A stretch of 64,000 bases of DNA, from positions 62,001 through 126,000 of the forward strand of contig DHWB01000004.1 of the NCBI GenBank assembly GCA_002412965.1, written 5' to 3'. Position numbers and translations under genes: made by a program. This DNA is from Desulfomicrobium sp. UBA5193 (lineage in GTDB: Bacteria; Desulfobacterota; Desulfovibrionia; Desulfovibrionales; Desulfomicrobiaceae). The stretch's first letter is position 1; each line of letters begins with the position of its first letter. Positions 7,762 through 16,860 of this stretch are shown here, piece by piece. The notes below the pieces were generated by a model that worked only from the letters and a program-made list of their open reading frames with translations, did no database searches and was not told the origin of the DNA.

Positions 7762-9414
7762 ATGGACAAGCCTGCGTTGCGAGAAATTACCCTGGGTCAG
7801 ATGCTTGATGAAGCCATCATGCAGCACCCGGACAACGAAGCCGTGGTCTACGTGGACCGTAATTTTCGGATGACCTACCGGGAGTTCGGGGAGCTGGTCG
7901 ACAACCTGGCCAAGGGGCTCATGGCCATGGGCGTGCAGAAGGGCGAGAAGGTGGCCATCTGGGCAACCAACGTGCCCTACTGGGTGGCCTTTCAGTTCGC
8001 CACGGCCAAGATCGGCGCGGTGCTGCTGACGGTCAACACCTTCTACAAGAGGGCCGAGCTGGAATACCTGCTCAAGCAGTCCGAATGCGAAAACCTGCTG
8101 CTGATCGATTCCTTCCGGGATACGGACTATGTGCAGACCGTGTACGATCTGGTCCCGGAACTCAAAACCCAGGAGCGCGGCTACCTGCGCTGCGACAAGT
8201 TTCCTGACCTGAAAAGAGTGTTTTTCATGGGGCAGGAAAAACATCGGGGCATGTATTCCATGCCCGAACTGCTGTCCCTCAGCCGCGTGACCTCGGAAGA
8301 GGATTATCGGGCCAGGCAGGCCAGTCTCAATGCGCATGACGTGGTCAACATGCAGTACACGTCCGGCACCACGGGATTTCCGAAGGGCGTCATGCTGACC
8401 CATTACAACATTGGCAACAACGGCTTCTGGATCGGCGAGAACCAGAAGTTCACCCACAAGGATCGGGTCTGCCTGCCCGTGCCGCTGTTCCATTGCTTCG
8501 GCTGCGTGCTGGGCGTGCTGGCCGCCGTCAGTCATGCCGCCACTCTGGTCATCCTCGAAGGGTTCAACCCCCTCCTGGTTCTGGCTGCGGTGGAGGAAGA
8601 GAAATGCACGGCCCTCTACGGGGTGCCGACCATGTTCATCGCGGTCATGGAGCACCGTTCCTTCCCGCGCTACGATCTGTCCTCCCTGCGCACGGGCATC
8701 ATGGCCGGGTCGCCCTGTCCGGTCCCGGTCATGGAGAAGGTCATGGACGTCATGTTCATGAAGGAGATCACCATCTGCTACGGCCTGACGGAGACGTCGC
8801 CGGTCATGACCCAGACCAGGGTCAACGACAGCATCGAGCAGCGCACGAAAACCGTGGGCCGGGCCATGCCCGAGATCGAGGTGCGCGTTGTCGATCCTGA
8901 GACGGGCGAGCCCGTCGCGCCCGGTGTGCAGGGCGAAGTCTGCTGCCGCGGCTACAACGTCATGAAGGGCTACTTCAACAACCCCGACGCCACGGCGCAG
9001 GCCATCGATCCTGATGGCTGGATGCATTCCGGGGATCTCGGGACCATGGACGAGGACGGCTACCTGAGCATCACCGGCCGCCTGAAGGACATGATCATCC
9101 GTGGCGGCGAGAACGTCTATCCGCGCGAGATCGAGGAGTTTCTGTACCGCATGGAAGGCATCAAGGACGTGCAGGTGGTCGGGGTTCCGAGCCGCAAGTA
9201 CGGCGAGGAGGTGGGCGCGTTCGTCATCCTGAAGGAAGGCTTCGACTACGCCACCGAGGACATTCGCGACTTCTGCCGGGGCCAGATCTCCCGCTACAAG
9301 ATTCCCAAATATGTGGTCTTTCTGGATGAATACCCCATGACCGCGAGCGGCAAGATCCAGAAGTTCAAGCTGCGCGATTTGGCCGGCCAGTATTTTCCGG
9401 AGGCCATGAACTAG
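7762..9414 (+). CDS. AMP-dependent acyl-CoA synthetase/ligase
   Basis: A 550-residue adenylate-forming enzyme that activates a carboxylic acid with ATP and joins it to coenzyme A. YTSGTTGFPKGVML is the phosphate-binding loop, YGLTETSPV the adenine-binding segment, and WMHSGDLG and GRLKDMIIRGGENVYPREIE the hinge region. The catalytic lysine is in TASGKIQ near the C-terminus. The overall form matches medium- or long-chain fatty acyl-CoA ligases, but the acid is not certain. The ATG at 7762 is preceded by AAGGGGGAG. It follows a XRE-cupin regulator and precedes a HAD phosphatase gene by 2 bases. Confidence 0.92.
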   Translation: MDKPALREITLGQMLDEAIMQHPDNEAVVYVDRNFRMTYREFGELVDNLAKGLMAMGVQKGEKVAIWATNVPYWVAFQFATAKIGAVLLTVNTFYKRAELEYLLKQSECENLLLIDSFRDTDYVQTVYDLVPELKTQERGYLRCDKFPDLKRVFFMGQEKHRGMYSMPELLSLSRVTSEEDYRARQASLNAHDVVNMQYTSGTTGFPKGVMLTHYNIGNNGFWIGENQKFTHKDRVCLPVPLFHCFGCVLGVLAAVSHAATLVILEGFNPLLVLAAVEEEKCTALYGVPTMFIAVMEHRSFPRYDLSSLRTGIMAGSPCPVPVMEKVMDVMFMKEITICYGLTETSPVMTQTRVNDSIEQRTKTVGRAMPEIEVRVVDPETGEPVAPGVQGEVCCRGYNVMKGYFNNPDATAQAIDPDGWMHSGDLGTMDEDGYLSITGRLKDMIIRGGENVYPREIEEFLYRMEGIKDVQVVGVPSRKYGEEVGAFVILKEGFDYATEDIRDFCRGQISRYKIPKYVVFLDEYPMTASGKIQKFKLRDLAGQYFPEAMN

Positions 9415-9416
9415 CC

Positions 9417-10091
9417 ATGCCAAAGGTCGTGGGCCAATCCCGCCGTTTCGACCTGCGCCGGATTCGCGGCGTGGTCTTTGACTGTGACGGAGTTCTTTTT
9501 GACTCCAGGGATGTGAACAGGCATTACTACAATCACATCCTCCTGGCCTTGGGGCTTGCTCCCATGAGTCCCGAGGACGAGGACTATGCCTTCATGCATA
9601 CGGTGGATACGTCCCTGGCCCGCATCATCCCTCCCGAACTCATGGTTCGGGCGGCTGAGGTGCAGGGGCACATGACCTATAACGACTTCATCGATCGCAT
9701 GATCCCGGAACCGGGGCTCGTGGAGTTGTTGCAGAGTTTGGAGGGTCTGGGCGTGCGCATGGCCGTCAACACGAATCGCAAGAATTCCATGGAGCTGGTT
9801 CTGGAGCGGTTCGGACTGACCCGTTTCTTCTACCCGGTCATGACCGCGGCCAAGGTGGCCCGGCCCAAGCCCGATCCCGAAGGGCTGCGGCGCATCGTCG
9901 AGGATTGGGGGCTGCCTTTTCAGGAGCTGTCCTACCTCGGAGATTCGAGCGTCGATCGGGAGACGACGATCCGGGCGGGGGTTCCTTTTTGGGCCTATCG
10001 GAACCCGGATTTGCAGGCCCAACTGCATGTGGACAGTTTCCATGAACTGCGGCAATGGTTTGAGACGGGTTTTTGCGAAATAATCGATTAG
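9417..10091 (+). CDS. HAD-superfamily phosphatase
   Basis: A 224-residue hydrolase of the HAD superfamily, similar in form to phosphoglycolate phosphatase. Motif I is FDCDGVLFDS near residue 22, motif II lies at AVNTNRKN, motif III is the lysine in KVARPKPDP, and motif IV is LGDSSVDRE. The alpha-helical cap between motifs I and II is of the small C1 type. It removes a phosphate from an unidentified small molecule. The ATG is 2 bases after the acyl-CoA ligase stop, so the two are co-transcribed. Confidence 0.85.
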   Translation: MPKVVGQSRRFDLRRIRGVVFDCDGVLFDSRDVNRHYYNHILLALGLAPMSPEDEDYAFMHTVDTSLARIIPPELMVRAAEVQGHMTYNDFIDRMIPEPGLVELLQSLEGLGVRMAVNTNRKNSMELVLERFGLTRFFYPVMTAAKVARPKPDPEGLRRIVEDWGLPFQELSYLGDSSVDRETTIRAGVPFWAYRNPDLQAQLHVDSFHELRQWFETGFCEIID

Positions 10092-10145
10092 CGGCTCGGC
10101 GTAGCGCTGACGCGGTGCCTGAACGCAGAGCCAGAGGAGTGTTTA

Positions 10146-10439
10146 ATGCCTGTTTTTTCAAGTCTTTTTGCGGCGATCTATTACGTGGCCGACAGCGTCC
10201 TGTCCCTGTATTTCTGGGTGGTCATCGCTGCCGTGGTCATGTCCTGGGTCAACCCAGATCCGTATAATCCCATTGTGCGCGGCATCCGGACCCTGACCGA
10301 GCCGGTCTTTTACCGTATCCGCAAATGGCTGCCGTTTACGTATATAAGTGGAATTGATTTTTCACCGTTTCTCGTTGTTCTGGGCATCAAGTTCATACAG
10401 GTCTTTTTGGCCAGGCTGATGTCGCAGATGATGTTCTAG
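10146..10439 (+). CDS. YggT family membrane protein
   Basis: A 97-residue protein with two hydrophobic segments (roughly residues 5-30 and 65-90) and the YggT signature SWVNPDPYNPIVRGIRTLTEPVF between them. The family is broadly conserved and is often found with cell-division or DUF167 genes; its molecular role is not settled. GAGGAG precedes the ATG. The DUF167 gene starts 6 bases after the stop, a neighbour pair seen in many bacteria. Confidence 0.9.
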   Translation: MPVFSSLFAAIYYVADSVLSLYFWVVIAAVVMSWVNPDPYNPIVRGIRTLTEPVFYRIRKWLPFTYISGIDFSPFLVVLGIKFIQVFLARLMSQMMF

Positions 10440-10445
10440 TCGGAC

Positions 10446-10766
10446 ATGAACATGACGGACCGTCCGGGCTTCGCCGGACCGGCCAAGGGTGGCTGGAGGC
10501 TCTGTGTCTGGGTTCAGCCCGGAGCGAAGAAGACGGAACTGGCGGGGATGCACGGGGATTACTTAAAAATCAGACTGCACGCCCCGGCGGTTGACAACAA
10601 GGCCAACAACGCGTTGACAGTATTTGTGGCCAAGGTCCTGGGACTCAAAAGCCAACAGGTGTCCATCGAGTCCGGACATGGATCCCGGCAGAAGAATCTG
10701 CTTTTGTATACAGAGGAAGAGCCCGACTGGAATGTCTTTTCGGTTCGGGCAGAAGGAAAACCATAA
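10446..10766 (+). CDS. DUF167 (YggU) family protein
   Basis: A 106-residue protein of the DUF167/UPF0235 family, function unknown. Typical motifs are VQPGAKKTEL, LKIRLHAPAVDNKANNAL and SGHGSRQKNLL, the last ending in the conserved basic patch. It follows yggT by 6 bases, and DUF465 lies 17 bases downstream. An alternative ATG at 10452 is possible. Confidence 0.9.
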   Translation: MNMTDRPGFAGPAKGGWRLCVWVQPGAKKTELAGMHGDYLKIRLHAPAVDNKANNALTVFVAKVLGLKSQQVSIESGHGSRQKNLLLYTEEEPDWNVFSVRAEGKP

Positions 10767-10783
10767 CGCTAAGGAGACATCCT

Positions 10784-11014
10784 ATGGAACAGCAAGACCT
10801 CGAACTGATTGCGGCGAATTTGAATCACGACGAGGAACTCAAGGCTCTGTGGGAAGAACATGTGGGTTTCGAAAAAATCCTGGAGCGCTACTCCGGCAAG
10901 GCCGTGCTTTCTCCCGCGGAAGGTTTGGAAGTGAAGGAGTACAAGAAAAAGAAGCTGGCCGGGAAGACCCGGATCCAGGCTCTGCTCGAAAAATACAGAA
11001 AGCAGGAGGGATAG
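10784..11014 (+). CDS. DUF465 (YdcH-like) small helical protein
   Basis: A 76-residue, highly charged, almost wholly helical protein with the DUF465 pattern (HDEELKALWEEHVGFEKIL, then KEYKKKKLAGKTRIQALL). Family members form short coiled coils and have no assigned role. AAGGAG precedes the ATG. ilvB starts 6 bases after the stop, so this gene is probably the promoter-proximal member of the ilv operon in this genome. Confidence 0.88.
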   Translation: MEQQDLELIAANLNHDEELKALWEEHVGFEKILERYSGKAVLSPAEGLEVKEYKKKKLAGKTRIQALLEKYRKQEG

Positions 11015-11020
11015 GGACTC

Positions 11021-12709
11021 ATGTTGCTCACCGGTGCCCAGATTCTTATGGAGTGTTTGAAACGGGAAGGGGTTGATCTCATTTTCGGATTTCCCGGCGG
11101 TGCGGTCATCGACATTTATGACGAACTCCCCAAACATCCGATCAGACACATTCTCGTCCGTCACGAACAGGCCGCGGTTCATGCAGCCGACGGATTCGCC
11201 AGAGCATCGGGCAAGGTGGGCGTATGTCTGGTCACTTCCGGACCCGGTGCGACCAACACCGTGACCGGAATCGCCACGGCCTACATGGATTCCATTCCAA
11301 TAGTTGTGATCACGGGGCAGGTGCCTACGCATCTGATCGGCAACGACGCCTTTCAGGAAGCCGACATCGTGGGCATCACCCGGCCCTGCACCAAGCACAA
11401 CTACCTCGTCAAAAACGTTGCGGACTTGGCCGCGACCATCAAGCAGGCTTTTTATATCGCGAGGACAGGCAGGCCGGGTCCTGTCCTCATTGATCTGCCC
11501 AAGGACGTGGTCAATTCCAAGATCGAGTTTTCCTATCCCGAGACCATAGGCATCCGCAGCTACAATCCCAACGTGAGTCCGAACCGCAAGCAGCTGCGCA
11601 AGGCGGCGGAACTCATCGCCCAGGGCAAGCAGCCCGTGATCTATGCCGGCGGCGGGGTCGTGTCCTCCGACAGCGCCGAGGAGCTGACCCGGCTTGCGGA
11701 AACCTTCCACCTGCCGGTCACCACCACGCTCATGGGCCTTGGCGCCTTTCCCGGAGACCATCCCCTGTGGCTCGGGATGCTTGGCATGCACGGGACCTAC
11801 ACGGCCAACATGGCCATCAACAATTGCGACGTGCTCATTTCCGTGGGTGCGCGCTTTGACGACCGGGTCACGGGCCGGGTCAACTCCTTTGCCGCGCGGG
11901 CCAAAATCATCCACATCGACATCGACCCGACCTCGATCAGCAAGAACGTGGTTGTGGACGTGCCCATCGTTGCGGACTGCAAGCAGGCCTTGGCCGGACT
12001 GGCCGAAGAGGTGGCCAAGATCAAAGACGTGGACTGGAAGGCCAAGCACGAGGCCTGGAACGCGTCTCTGACCGAGATGCGGGCCGCGTATCCGCTGAGC
12101 TATGTCAAGAACGGCCCGACCATCAAGCCGCAGTGGGTGGTGGAGAAGATTTTCGAGCTCTCCAAAGGCGAGGCCATCATCGCCACCGAAGTGGGCCAGA
12201 ACCAGATGTGGGCCGCGCAGTTCTTCACCTATCGCAAGCCGCGGACTCTTTTGACCTCCGGCGGGCTCGGGACGATGGGCTACGGCTTTCCGGCGGCGAT
12301 CGGAGCCCAGTTCGCCTTTCCGGACAAGCTGGTGGTCGACATCGCAGGAGACGGCTCCATCCAGATGAACATCCAGGAACTGGCCACGGCGGTCAGCTAC
12401 AACGTGCCGGTCAAGATCGTCATCCTGAACAACGGGTTCCTTGGCATGGTCCGGCAGTGGCAGGAGCTTTTTTACAAGAAGAATTACTGCGCGACCTGTC
12501 TGCACACCAACCCGGACTTTGTGGCCCTGGCCAAGGCCTACGGGGCGGGTGGATTCCTGGTCGAGAGACCCGAGGATCTCGAGTCGACCCTGAAGGAGGC
12601 CTTCGCCTATCCGGGTCCGGTCATCGTCGATGTGCGCGTGGAGCCCGAGGAAAACGTCGCGCCCATGGTCCCGGCGGGCGCCGCCCTGTCGGAAATGCTG
12701 CTGGTTTAG
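11021..12709 (+). CDS. ilvB: Acetolactate synthase large (catalytic) subunit
   Basis: A 562-residue thiamine-diphosphate enzyme that condenses two pyruvates to acetolactate, or pyruvate with 2-oxobutyrate, the first common step of valine, leucine and isoleucine synthesis. The catalytic glutamate is E49 in HEQAA. SVGARFDDRVTG marks the central FAD-binding domain, and GDGSIQMNIQELATA begins the TPP/Mg motif that closes with an Asn pair (LNNGFLG). Full length. ilvN follows after 9 bases and encodes the regulatory partner. Confidence 0.97.
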   Translation: MLLTGAQILMECLKREGVDLIFGFPGGAVIDIYDELPKHPIRHILVRHEQAAVHAADGFARASGKVGVCLVTSGPGATNTVTGIATAYMDSIPIVVITGQVPTHLIGNDAFQEADIVGITRPCTKHNYLVKNVADLAATIKQAFYIARTGRPGPVLIDLPKDVVNSKIEFSYPETIGIRSYNPNVSPNRKQLRKAAELIAQGKQPVIYAGGGVVSSDSAEELTRLAETFHLPVTTTLMGLGAFPGDHPLWLGMLGMHGTYTANMAINNCDVLISVGARFDDRVTGRVNSFAARAKIIHIDIDPTSISKNVVVDVPIVADCKQALAGLAEEVAKIKDVDWKAKHEAWNASLTEMRAAYPLSYVKNGPTIKPQWVVEKIFELSKGEAIIATEVGQNQMWAAQFFTYRKPRTLLTSGGLGTMGYGFPAAIGAQFAFPDKLVVDIAGDGSIQMNIQELATAVSYNVPVKIVILNNGFLGMVRQWQELFYKKNYCATCLHTNPDFVALAKAYGAGGFLVERPEDLESTLKEAFAYPGPVIVDVRVEPEENVAPMVPAGAALSEMLLV

Positions 12710-12718
12710 GAGATCGCC

Positions 12719-13207
12719 ATGAGACATGTCTTATCCATATTGGTTGAAAACGAACCTGGAGTCCTGTCCCGTGTGGTCGGCCTTTTCAGCGGCAGGGGTT
12801 TCAATATCGAATCCCTGAACGTCGGCCCGACCCTGGAGGGCGGTGTTTCCCACATCACCATCTGCACCAGCGGCGATGAACAGATCATCGAGCAGATCAT
12901 CAAGCAGTTGCACAAGCTCATCACGGTCATCAAGGTGGTGGACCTGACCCATCTGCAGGCCGTGGAGCGGGAAATCGTGCTCATGAAGGTTGGAGCGGAA
13001 GACGCCAAGCGCGCGGAAGTGCTGCGCATCGCGGATATTTTCAGATGCAAGGTGGTCGATGTCAGTCCGGACGAGCTGACACTCGAACTCACCGGAGATC
13101 AGGGCAAGATCAAGGCAGTGGTGGCGCTTTTGCAGCGGTTCGGCGTGAAGGAGTTCATCCGCGCCGGGACCGTGGCCATGCGACGCAGCATGCAGCTTGC
13201 CGACTGA
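12719..13207 (+). CDS. ilvN: Acetolactate synthase small (regulatory) subunit
   Basis: A 162-residue subunit that activates IlvB and confers valine feedback inhibition. The N-terminal ACT domain starts HVLSILVENEPGVLSRVVGLFSGRGFNIESL, and a second ACT-like C-terminal domain follows residue 80. The length is that of the long IlvH/IlvN form. AGGAG precedes the ATG. It lies between ilvB and ilvC on the same strand. Confidence 0.96.
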   Translation: MRHVLSILVENEPGVLSRVVGLFSGRGFNIESLNVGPTLEGGVSHITICTSGDEQIIEQIIKQLHKLITVIKVVDLTHLQAVEREIVLMKVGAEDAKRAEVLRIADIFRCKVVDVSPDELTLELTGDQGKIKAVVALLQRFGVKEFIRAGTVAMRRSMQLAD

Positions 13208-13258
13208 ACGAATTGGCTGGGGTAACGGTTCGAACGATTCACGAGTGAAGGAGAAAGT

Positions 13259-14248
13259 ATGAAAGTTTATTACGACAAGGACGCCGATCTGAATATACTC
13301 AAAGACAAGATCGTGGCTATCATCGGGTATGGCAGCCAGGGTCACGCCCATGCGCAGAATCTGCGTGATTCGGGCGTGCAGGTTATCATTGGCCAGCGTC
13401 CCGGCGGCCCCAACTGGCAGCTTGCCCGGGAGCACGGCTTCGAGCCGGTCAGCGCGGCCGAGGCGACCAAGAAGGCGGACCTGATTCAGATCCTGGTGCA
13501 GGACCAGTATCAGCCCAAGGTCTATGCGGAAGAAATCCTGCCCAACCTGACCGCAGGCAAGACCCTGGTTTTCGGTCATGGATTCAACATCCACTACAAC
13601 CAGATCGTCCCTCCCAAGGATGTGGACGTGGTCATGATCGCCCCCAAGGGCCCTGGACATCTGGTTCGTCGTGAATTTGAGAAAGGCGGCGGAGTGCCGT
13701 GCCTGGTTGCCATCCATCAGGACGCCACGGGTCAGGCCCTGGCCAAAGCCCTGGCCTATGCCGCTGGCGTGGGCGGAACCCGCTCCGGCGTGCTTGAGAC
13801 CACCTTCGCCGAGGAGACCGAGACCGATCTGTTCGGTGAGCAGGCCGTGCTTTGCGGCGGCGTGAGCGAGCTCATCCGGGCCGGCTTCGAGACCCTGACC
13901 AAGGCCGGTTACCAGCCCGAGATCGCCTTTTTCGAGTGCATGCACGAGCTCAAGCTCATCGTGGACCTGCTCTACGAGGGCGGATTCAAGAAGATGCACC
14001 ACTCCATCAGCGACACGGCCGAGTACGGCGACTACGTGACCGGCCCGCGGGTCATCAACGAAGAATCCCGCAAGGCCATGCAGAAGGTGCTTGAAGAGAT
14101 TCAGGACGGCACCTTCGCCCGCAACTGGATTCTGGAAAACAAGGCGAACCTGCCTTTCTTCCTGGCCAGACGGCGTCAGAGCCACGAACATCAGGTCGAG
14201 AAAGTTGGAGACAGCTTGCGTGAAATGATGGCTTGGCTTCAGAAATAA
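13259..14248 (+). CDS. ilvC: Ketol-acid reductoisomerase
   Basis: A 329-residue class I (short form) enzyme that isomerises and reduces acetolactate to 2,3-dihydroxy-isovalerate using NADPH and Mg. The Rossmann motif GYGSQGHAHAQNLRDSG is at residues 24-40, APKGPGHLVR and GGTRSGVLETTFAEETETDLFGEQ carry catalytic and metal ligands, and the C-terminal helices include FECMHELKLIVDLLYEGG. AAGGAG precedes the ATG. A GC-rich hairpin follows the stop and probably ends the ilv transcript. Confidence 0.97.
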   Translation: MKVYYDKDADLNILKDKIVAIIGYGSQGHAHAQNLRDSGVQVIIGQRPGGPNWQLAREHGFEPVSAAEATKKADLIQILVQDQYQPKVYAEEILPNLTAGKTLVFGHGFNIHYNQIVPPKDVDVVMIAPKGPGHLVRREFEKGGGVPCLVAIHQDATGQALAKALAYAAGVGGTRSGVLETTFAEETETDLFGEQAVLCGGVSELIRAGFETLTKAGYQPEIAFFECMHELKLIVDLLYEGGFKKMHHSISDTAEYGDYVTGPRVINEESRKAMQKVLEEIQDGTFARNWILENKANLPFFLARRRQSHEHQVEKVGDSLREMMAWLQK

Positions 14249-14254
14249 CCCCTC

Positions 14255-14280
14255 CGGGCGGCTGGCCTTCCGGCCGCCCG
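14255..14280 (+). terminator. Hairpin after ilvC
   Basis: CGGGCGGC and GCCGCCCG form a perfect 8-base stem around a 10-base loop, starting 7 bases after the ilvC stop. There is no T-run, so it may be a weak or Rho-aided terminator or a 3'-end stabiliser. Confidence 0.6.
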
Positions 14281-14306
14281 AATCCGGACTTTAGTGAGCA
14301 TGATGC

Positions 14307-16415
14307 ATGGATAATCCTCTGACCGAGGAACAACTCCTTTCCAAGGCATGGAATCTGTTTGCCAAGGATGACTACGCCGGAGTCCTGAACATCTGCCGGA
14401 GCGGATATTCGCAGGGCGTGCGCAGCTATGACATGGTTCGGCTCATGCTCGACAGCTTGAATAAGCTCGGCAAGGTTCAGGAACAGGCCGAAGTGACCTT
14501 AAAGGTCCTGGGCGAAAACGAATACCCTCCTAAAGTCGCGGCCAAACTCTATTTTCGGGCCGGTCTTATCTACCAGCACCAGGACGATCATCGCGAAGCG
14601 AAGAATATCTTCGAAAAGGTGCGCATCCTCGATCCGGATTTTCCCGGCATCGAACAGCGCATCAAGGCTCTGACCCCGCGTCCAGTGGCCTCCAGCAACA
14701 GCCGCTACTCCTATCTGCTCGAAAAGGGCATCATCACCGCCGAGCAACTATCCAAGGTCCTGGCCTCGGATGACAAGAATTCAGACAACGTTCTCATGAA
14801 GGACTACAAGGTCTCCAAAAAGGATCTTGGAGAGAGCTTGTCCCGCTTCTACAACTGTGAATTCATCCCTTTTTCTTCAAGCAAGGAGCCCCCTTTCGAA
14901 CTTTTCGAAAAACGGCGCCTCGATCCTGATTTTCTCAAACGGTATGGTTGGATTCCCTATTCCCAGGAAGGCAACACCATCACCGTGCTCATGACCAACC
15001 CCTTCGACCTTGGCCGCCTGGATGAGATCCGTTTCATCTACGGGACGTCGAGCGTCGAGGCCCGGGTGACCCTGGCCGGGGACATCGAGCAGTACATCGA
15101 ACATTTCTACAAGCAGTTTGGGGCGGGCGAGGATCTGGCCGCGGCCTTTGACGAGGACGTCGAATCCGGCGAAGTGGTCAGCGCGGGCGACGAAATGGAG
15201 AGCGAGATCACCGATCAGGACAGCGAGGTGGTGCGCATGGTCAATGCGCTCCTGGTCGAGGCCTGGCGCAAAAATGTGTCCGACATTCATATCGAGCCCA
15301 ATCCACAGTCCCGTTACTGCATGTTCCGCTTTCGCCTGGACGGAACCTGTTTTGAATTTCGCAAGGTCCGGCTTCCCCTGGCCCGGCCCATCGTCTCGCG
15401 CCTCAAGATCATGGCCAGCCTCGATATCGCTGAGCGGCGCCTGCCCCAGGACGGAAAGATCAAGATCAAGCTTCCGGATCGCAACAAGGTCGTGGAATAT
15501 CGCATGGCCACTATCCCCACTCTGGAAGGCATGGAGGACGTGGTCTTGCGCGTGCTCGCCTCCGGCAAGCCGCTGCCCTTGGACAAGCTCGGTCTTCTGG
15601 CCCAGAACAAGGCGGCCTTCGAAAAGCTCATCTACAAGCCCTATGGCCTTATCCTCGTTGTCGGTCCGACGGGATCGGGCAAGACGACGACCCTGCATTC
15701 GGCGGTCAGCTACATCAACACGCCGGAGCGAAAGATCTGGACAGCCGAGGACCCCGTCGAAATCACGCAGGAAGGGTTGCGCCAGGTGCAGGTCAACCCC
15801 AAGATCGGCCTGACCTTTGCCTCTGCCCTGCGCTCGTTTTTGCGCGCGGACCCCGACGTGATCATGATCGGCGAAATGCGGGACAAGGAGACCGCGCACA
15901 TTGGCGTGGAATCATCCTTGACCGGCCATATGGTTTTTTCCACTCTGCACACCAACTCCGCGCCGGAAACCGTGACCCGTCTGCTGGACATGGATCTGGA
16001 TCCTTTCAACTTCGCGGATTCTTTGCTTTGCGTCCTGGCTCAGCGCCTGGTCAAGACCTTGTGCCCGAACTGCAAGCAGAGTTACGTGCCGGAAGCAAAG
16101 GAGCTGGAGGAGATGACGCTGGAGTTTGGCCCGGGATGGGAAATCCATGCCCGGGAATTCCTGCAGGGCAAGCGGACGCTGTTCCGCAAGGTCGGGTGTT
16201 CGCAGTGCGTGGGCGGATATAAGGGCCGGGTCGGCGTGCACGAGCTGATGGTCAATTCTTCCGGAATCAAGAACCAGATCAAACGCCGCAAACCCACCGA
16301 GGAGATCCGGGCCCAGGCCGTGACCGAGGGCATGCTGAGCTTGAAGCAGGATGGCATGATGAAGGTGCTGCTGGGACTCACCGACATGGATCAGGTCCGG
16401 GCCGCAAGCGGTTAG
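14307..16415 (+). CDS. PilB/GspE-like assembly ATPase with TPR-like N-terminus
   Basis: A 702-residue ATPase of the type II secretion/type IV pilus extension family. Residues 1-115 look like helical TPR repeats (SKAWNLFAKDDYAGVL; KLYFRAGLIYQHQDDHREAKNIF), a less usual addition. Residues about 125-260 resemble the MshEN domain. The motor part has Walker A GPTGSGKTTT with K459, RADPDVIMIGEMRD for Walker B and the His box, and a zinc-binding CPNC/CSQC pair near the C-terminus. No pilC, pilM or gsp genes are adjacent, so it is an orphan motor here. A second such ATPase is at 32889-35201. The small gene at 16418 follows after 2 bases. Confidence 0.88.
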   Translation: MDNPLTEEQLLSKAWNLFAKDDYAGVLNICRSGYSQGVRSYDMVRLMLDSLNKLGKVQEQAEVTLKVLGENEYPPKVAAKLYFRAGLIYQHQDDHREAKNIFEKVRILDPDFPGIEQRIKALTPRPVASSNSRYSYLLEKGIITAEQLSKVLASDDKNSDNVLMKDYKVSKKDLGESLSRFYNCEFIPFSSSKEPPFELFEKRRLDPDFLKRYGWIPYSQEGNTITVLMTNPFDLGRLDEIRFIYGTSSVEARVTLAGDIEQYIEHFYKQFGAGEDLAAAFDEDVESGEVVSAGDEMESEITDQDSEVVRMVNALLVEAWRKNVSDIHIEPNPQSRYCMFRFRLDGTCFEFRKVRLPLARPIVSRLKIMASLDIAERRLPQDGKIKIKLPDRNKVVEYRMATIPTLEGMEDVVLRVLASGKPLPLDKLGLLAQNKAAFEKLIYKPYGLILVVGPTGSGKTTTLHSAVSYINTPERKIWTAEDPVEITQEGLRQVQVNPKIGLTFASALRSFLRADPDVIMIGEMRDKETAHIGVESSLTGHMVFSTLHTNSAPETVTRLLDMDLDPFNFADSLLCVLAQRLVKTLCPNCKQSYVPEAKELEEMTLEFGPGWEIHAREFLQGKRTLFRKVGCSQCVGGYKGRVGVHELMVNSSGIKNQIKRRKPTEEIRAQAVTEGMLSLKQDGMMKVLLGLTDMDQVRAASG

Positions 16416-16417
16416 CC

Positions 16418-16669
16418 ATGATACTTTCCTCCAGTCAACTCCGGGCTCTGAAGGAGCGCAATGATGAAGAACTGCGCAAGGGCAAGCACGCCAAATACGG
16501 ATATCCCGCCCATACCATCCAGGACTTGCTGCAGACCGTCGAGGCCGTGAAGAAGGAAAAGAAGAAATGGAAGCAGCTGGCTCAGGAACGGGGCAAGGTC
16601 CTGCACGAGGTTATTGCCCTGACGCTCAAGGCTGTGCCCGCTGCATCTGATGTGGACGACGATCTCTAG
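16418..16669 (+). CDS. Small charged hypothetical protein
   Basis: An 83-residue protein rich in lysine and glutamate, predicted to be mostly helical with a coiled-coil-like middle (DLLQTVEAVKKEKKKWKQLAQERGKVLHEV). It has no signal peptide and no family I recognise. Its ATG is 2 bases after the ATPase stop, so it is probably translated with that gene. It may be a partner of the ATPase, which is inference from position only. Confidence 0.6.
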   Translation: MILSSSQLRALKERNDEELRKGKHAKYGYPAHTIQDLLQTVEAVKKEKKKWKQLAQERGKVLHEVIALTLKAVPAASDVDDDL

Positions 16670-16860
16670 AAACACGCGACAGGTGGAGAAGCGATAAGGC
16701 CAATCAGGGCTATTTCGTCACGAAGCGCACTGGGTCGATGCGACTTTGGAAGTGGTCCAGGCGATGGCGACGACTCCTGCCGCTGTCAGCGCTGTGACTC
16801 CAGACCCATTTCCTTCCTGCATGATGGTGAACTCAAAAGACCTCAAAGGTGGAAGCGCGT

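Noticed and set aside
7654..9423. 589-codon open frame on the minus strand
   Set aside because: It is antisense to the acyl-CoA ligase, whose motifs are unambiguous. High GC with biased third positions keeps the opposite frame open.
10769..12727. 652-codon open frame on the minus strand
   Set aside because: It is antisense to ilvB and part of DUF465; its translation is His/Asp/Arg-rich and fits no family.
13225..13250. GGTTCGAAC resembling a tRNA T-loop
   Set aside because: No acceptor stem or anticodon arm can be built around it; it is the short ilvN-ilvC gap.
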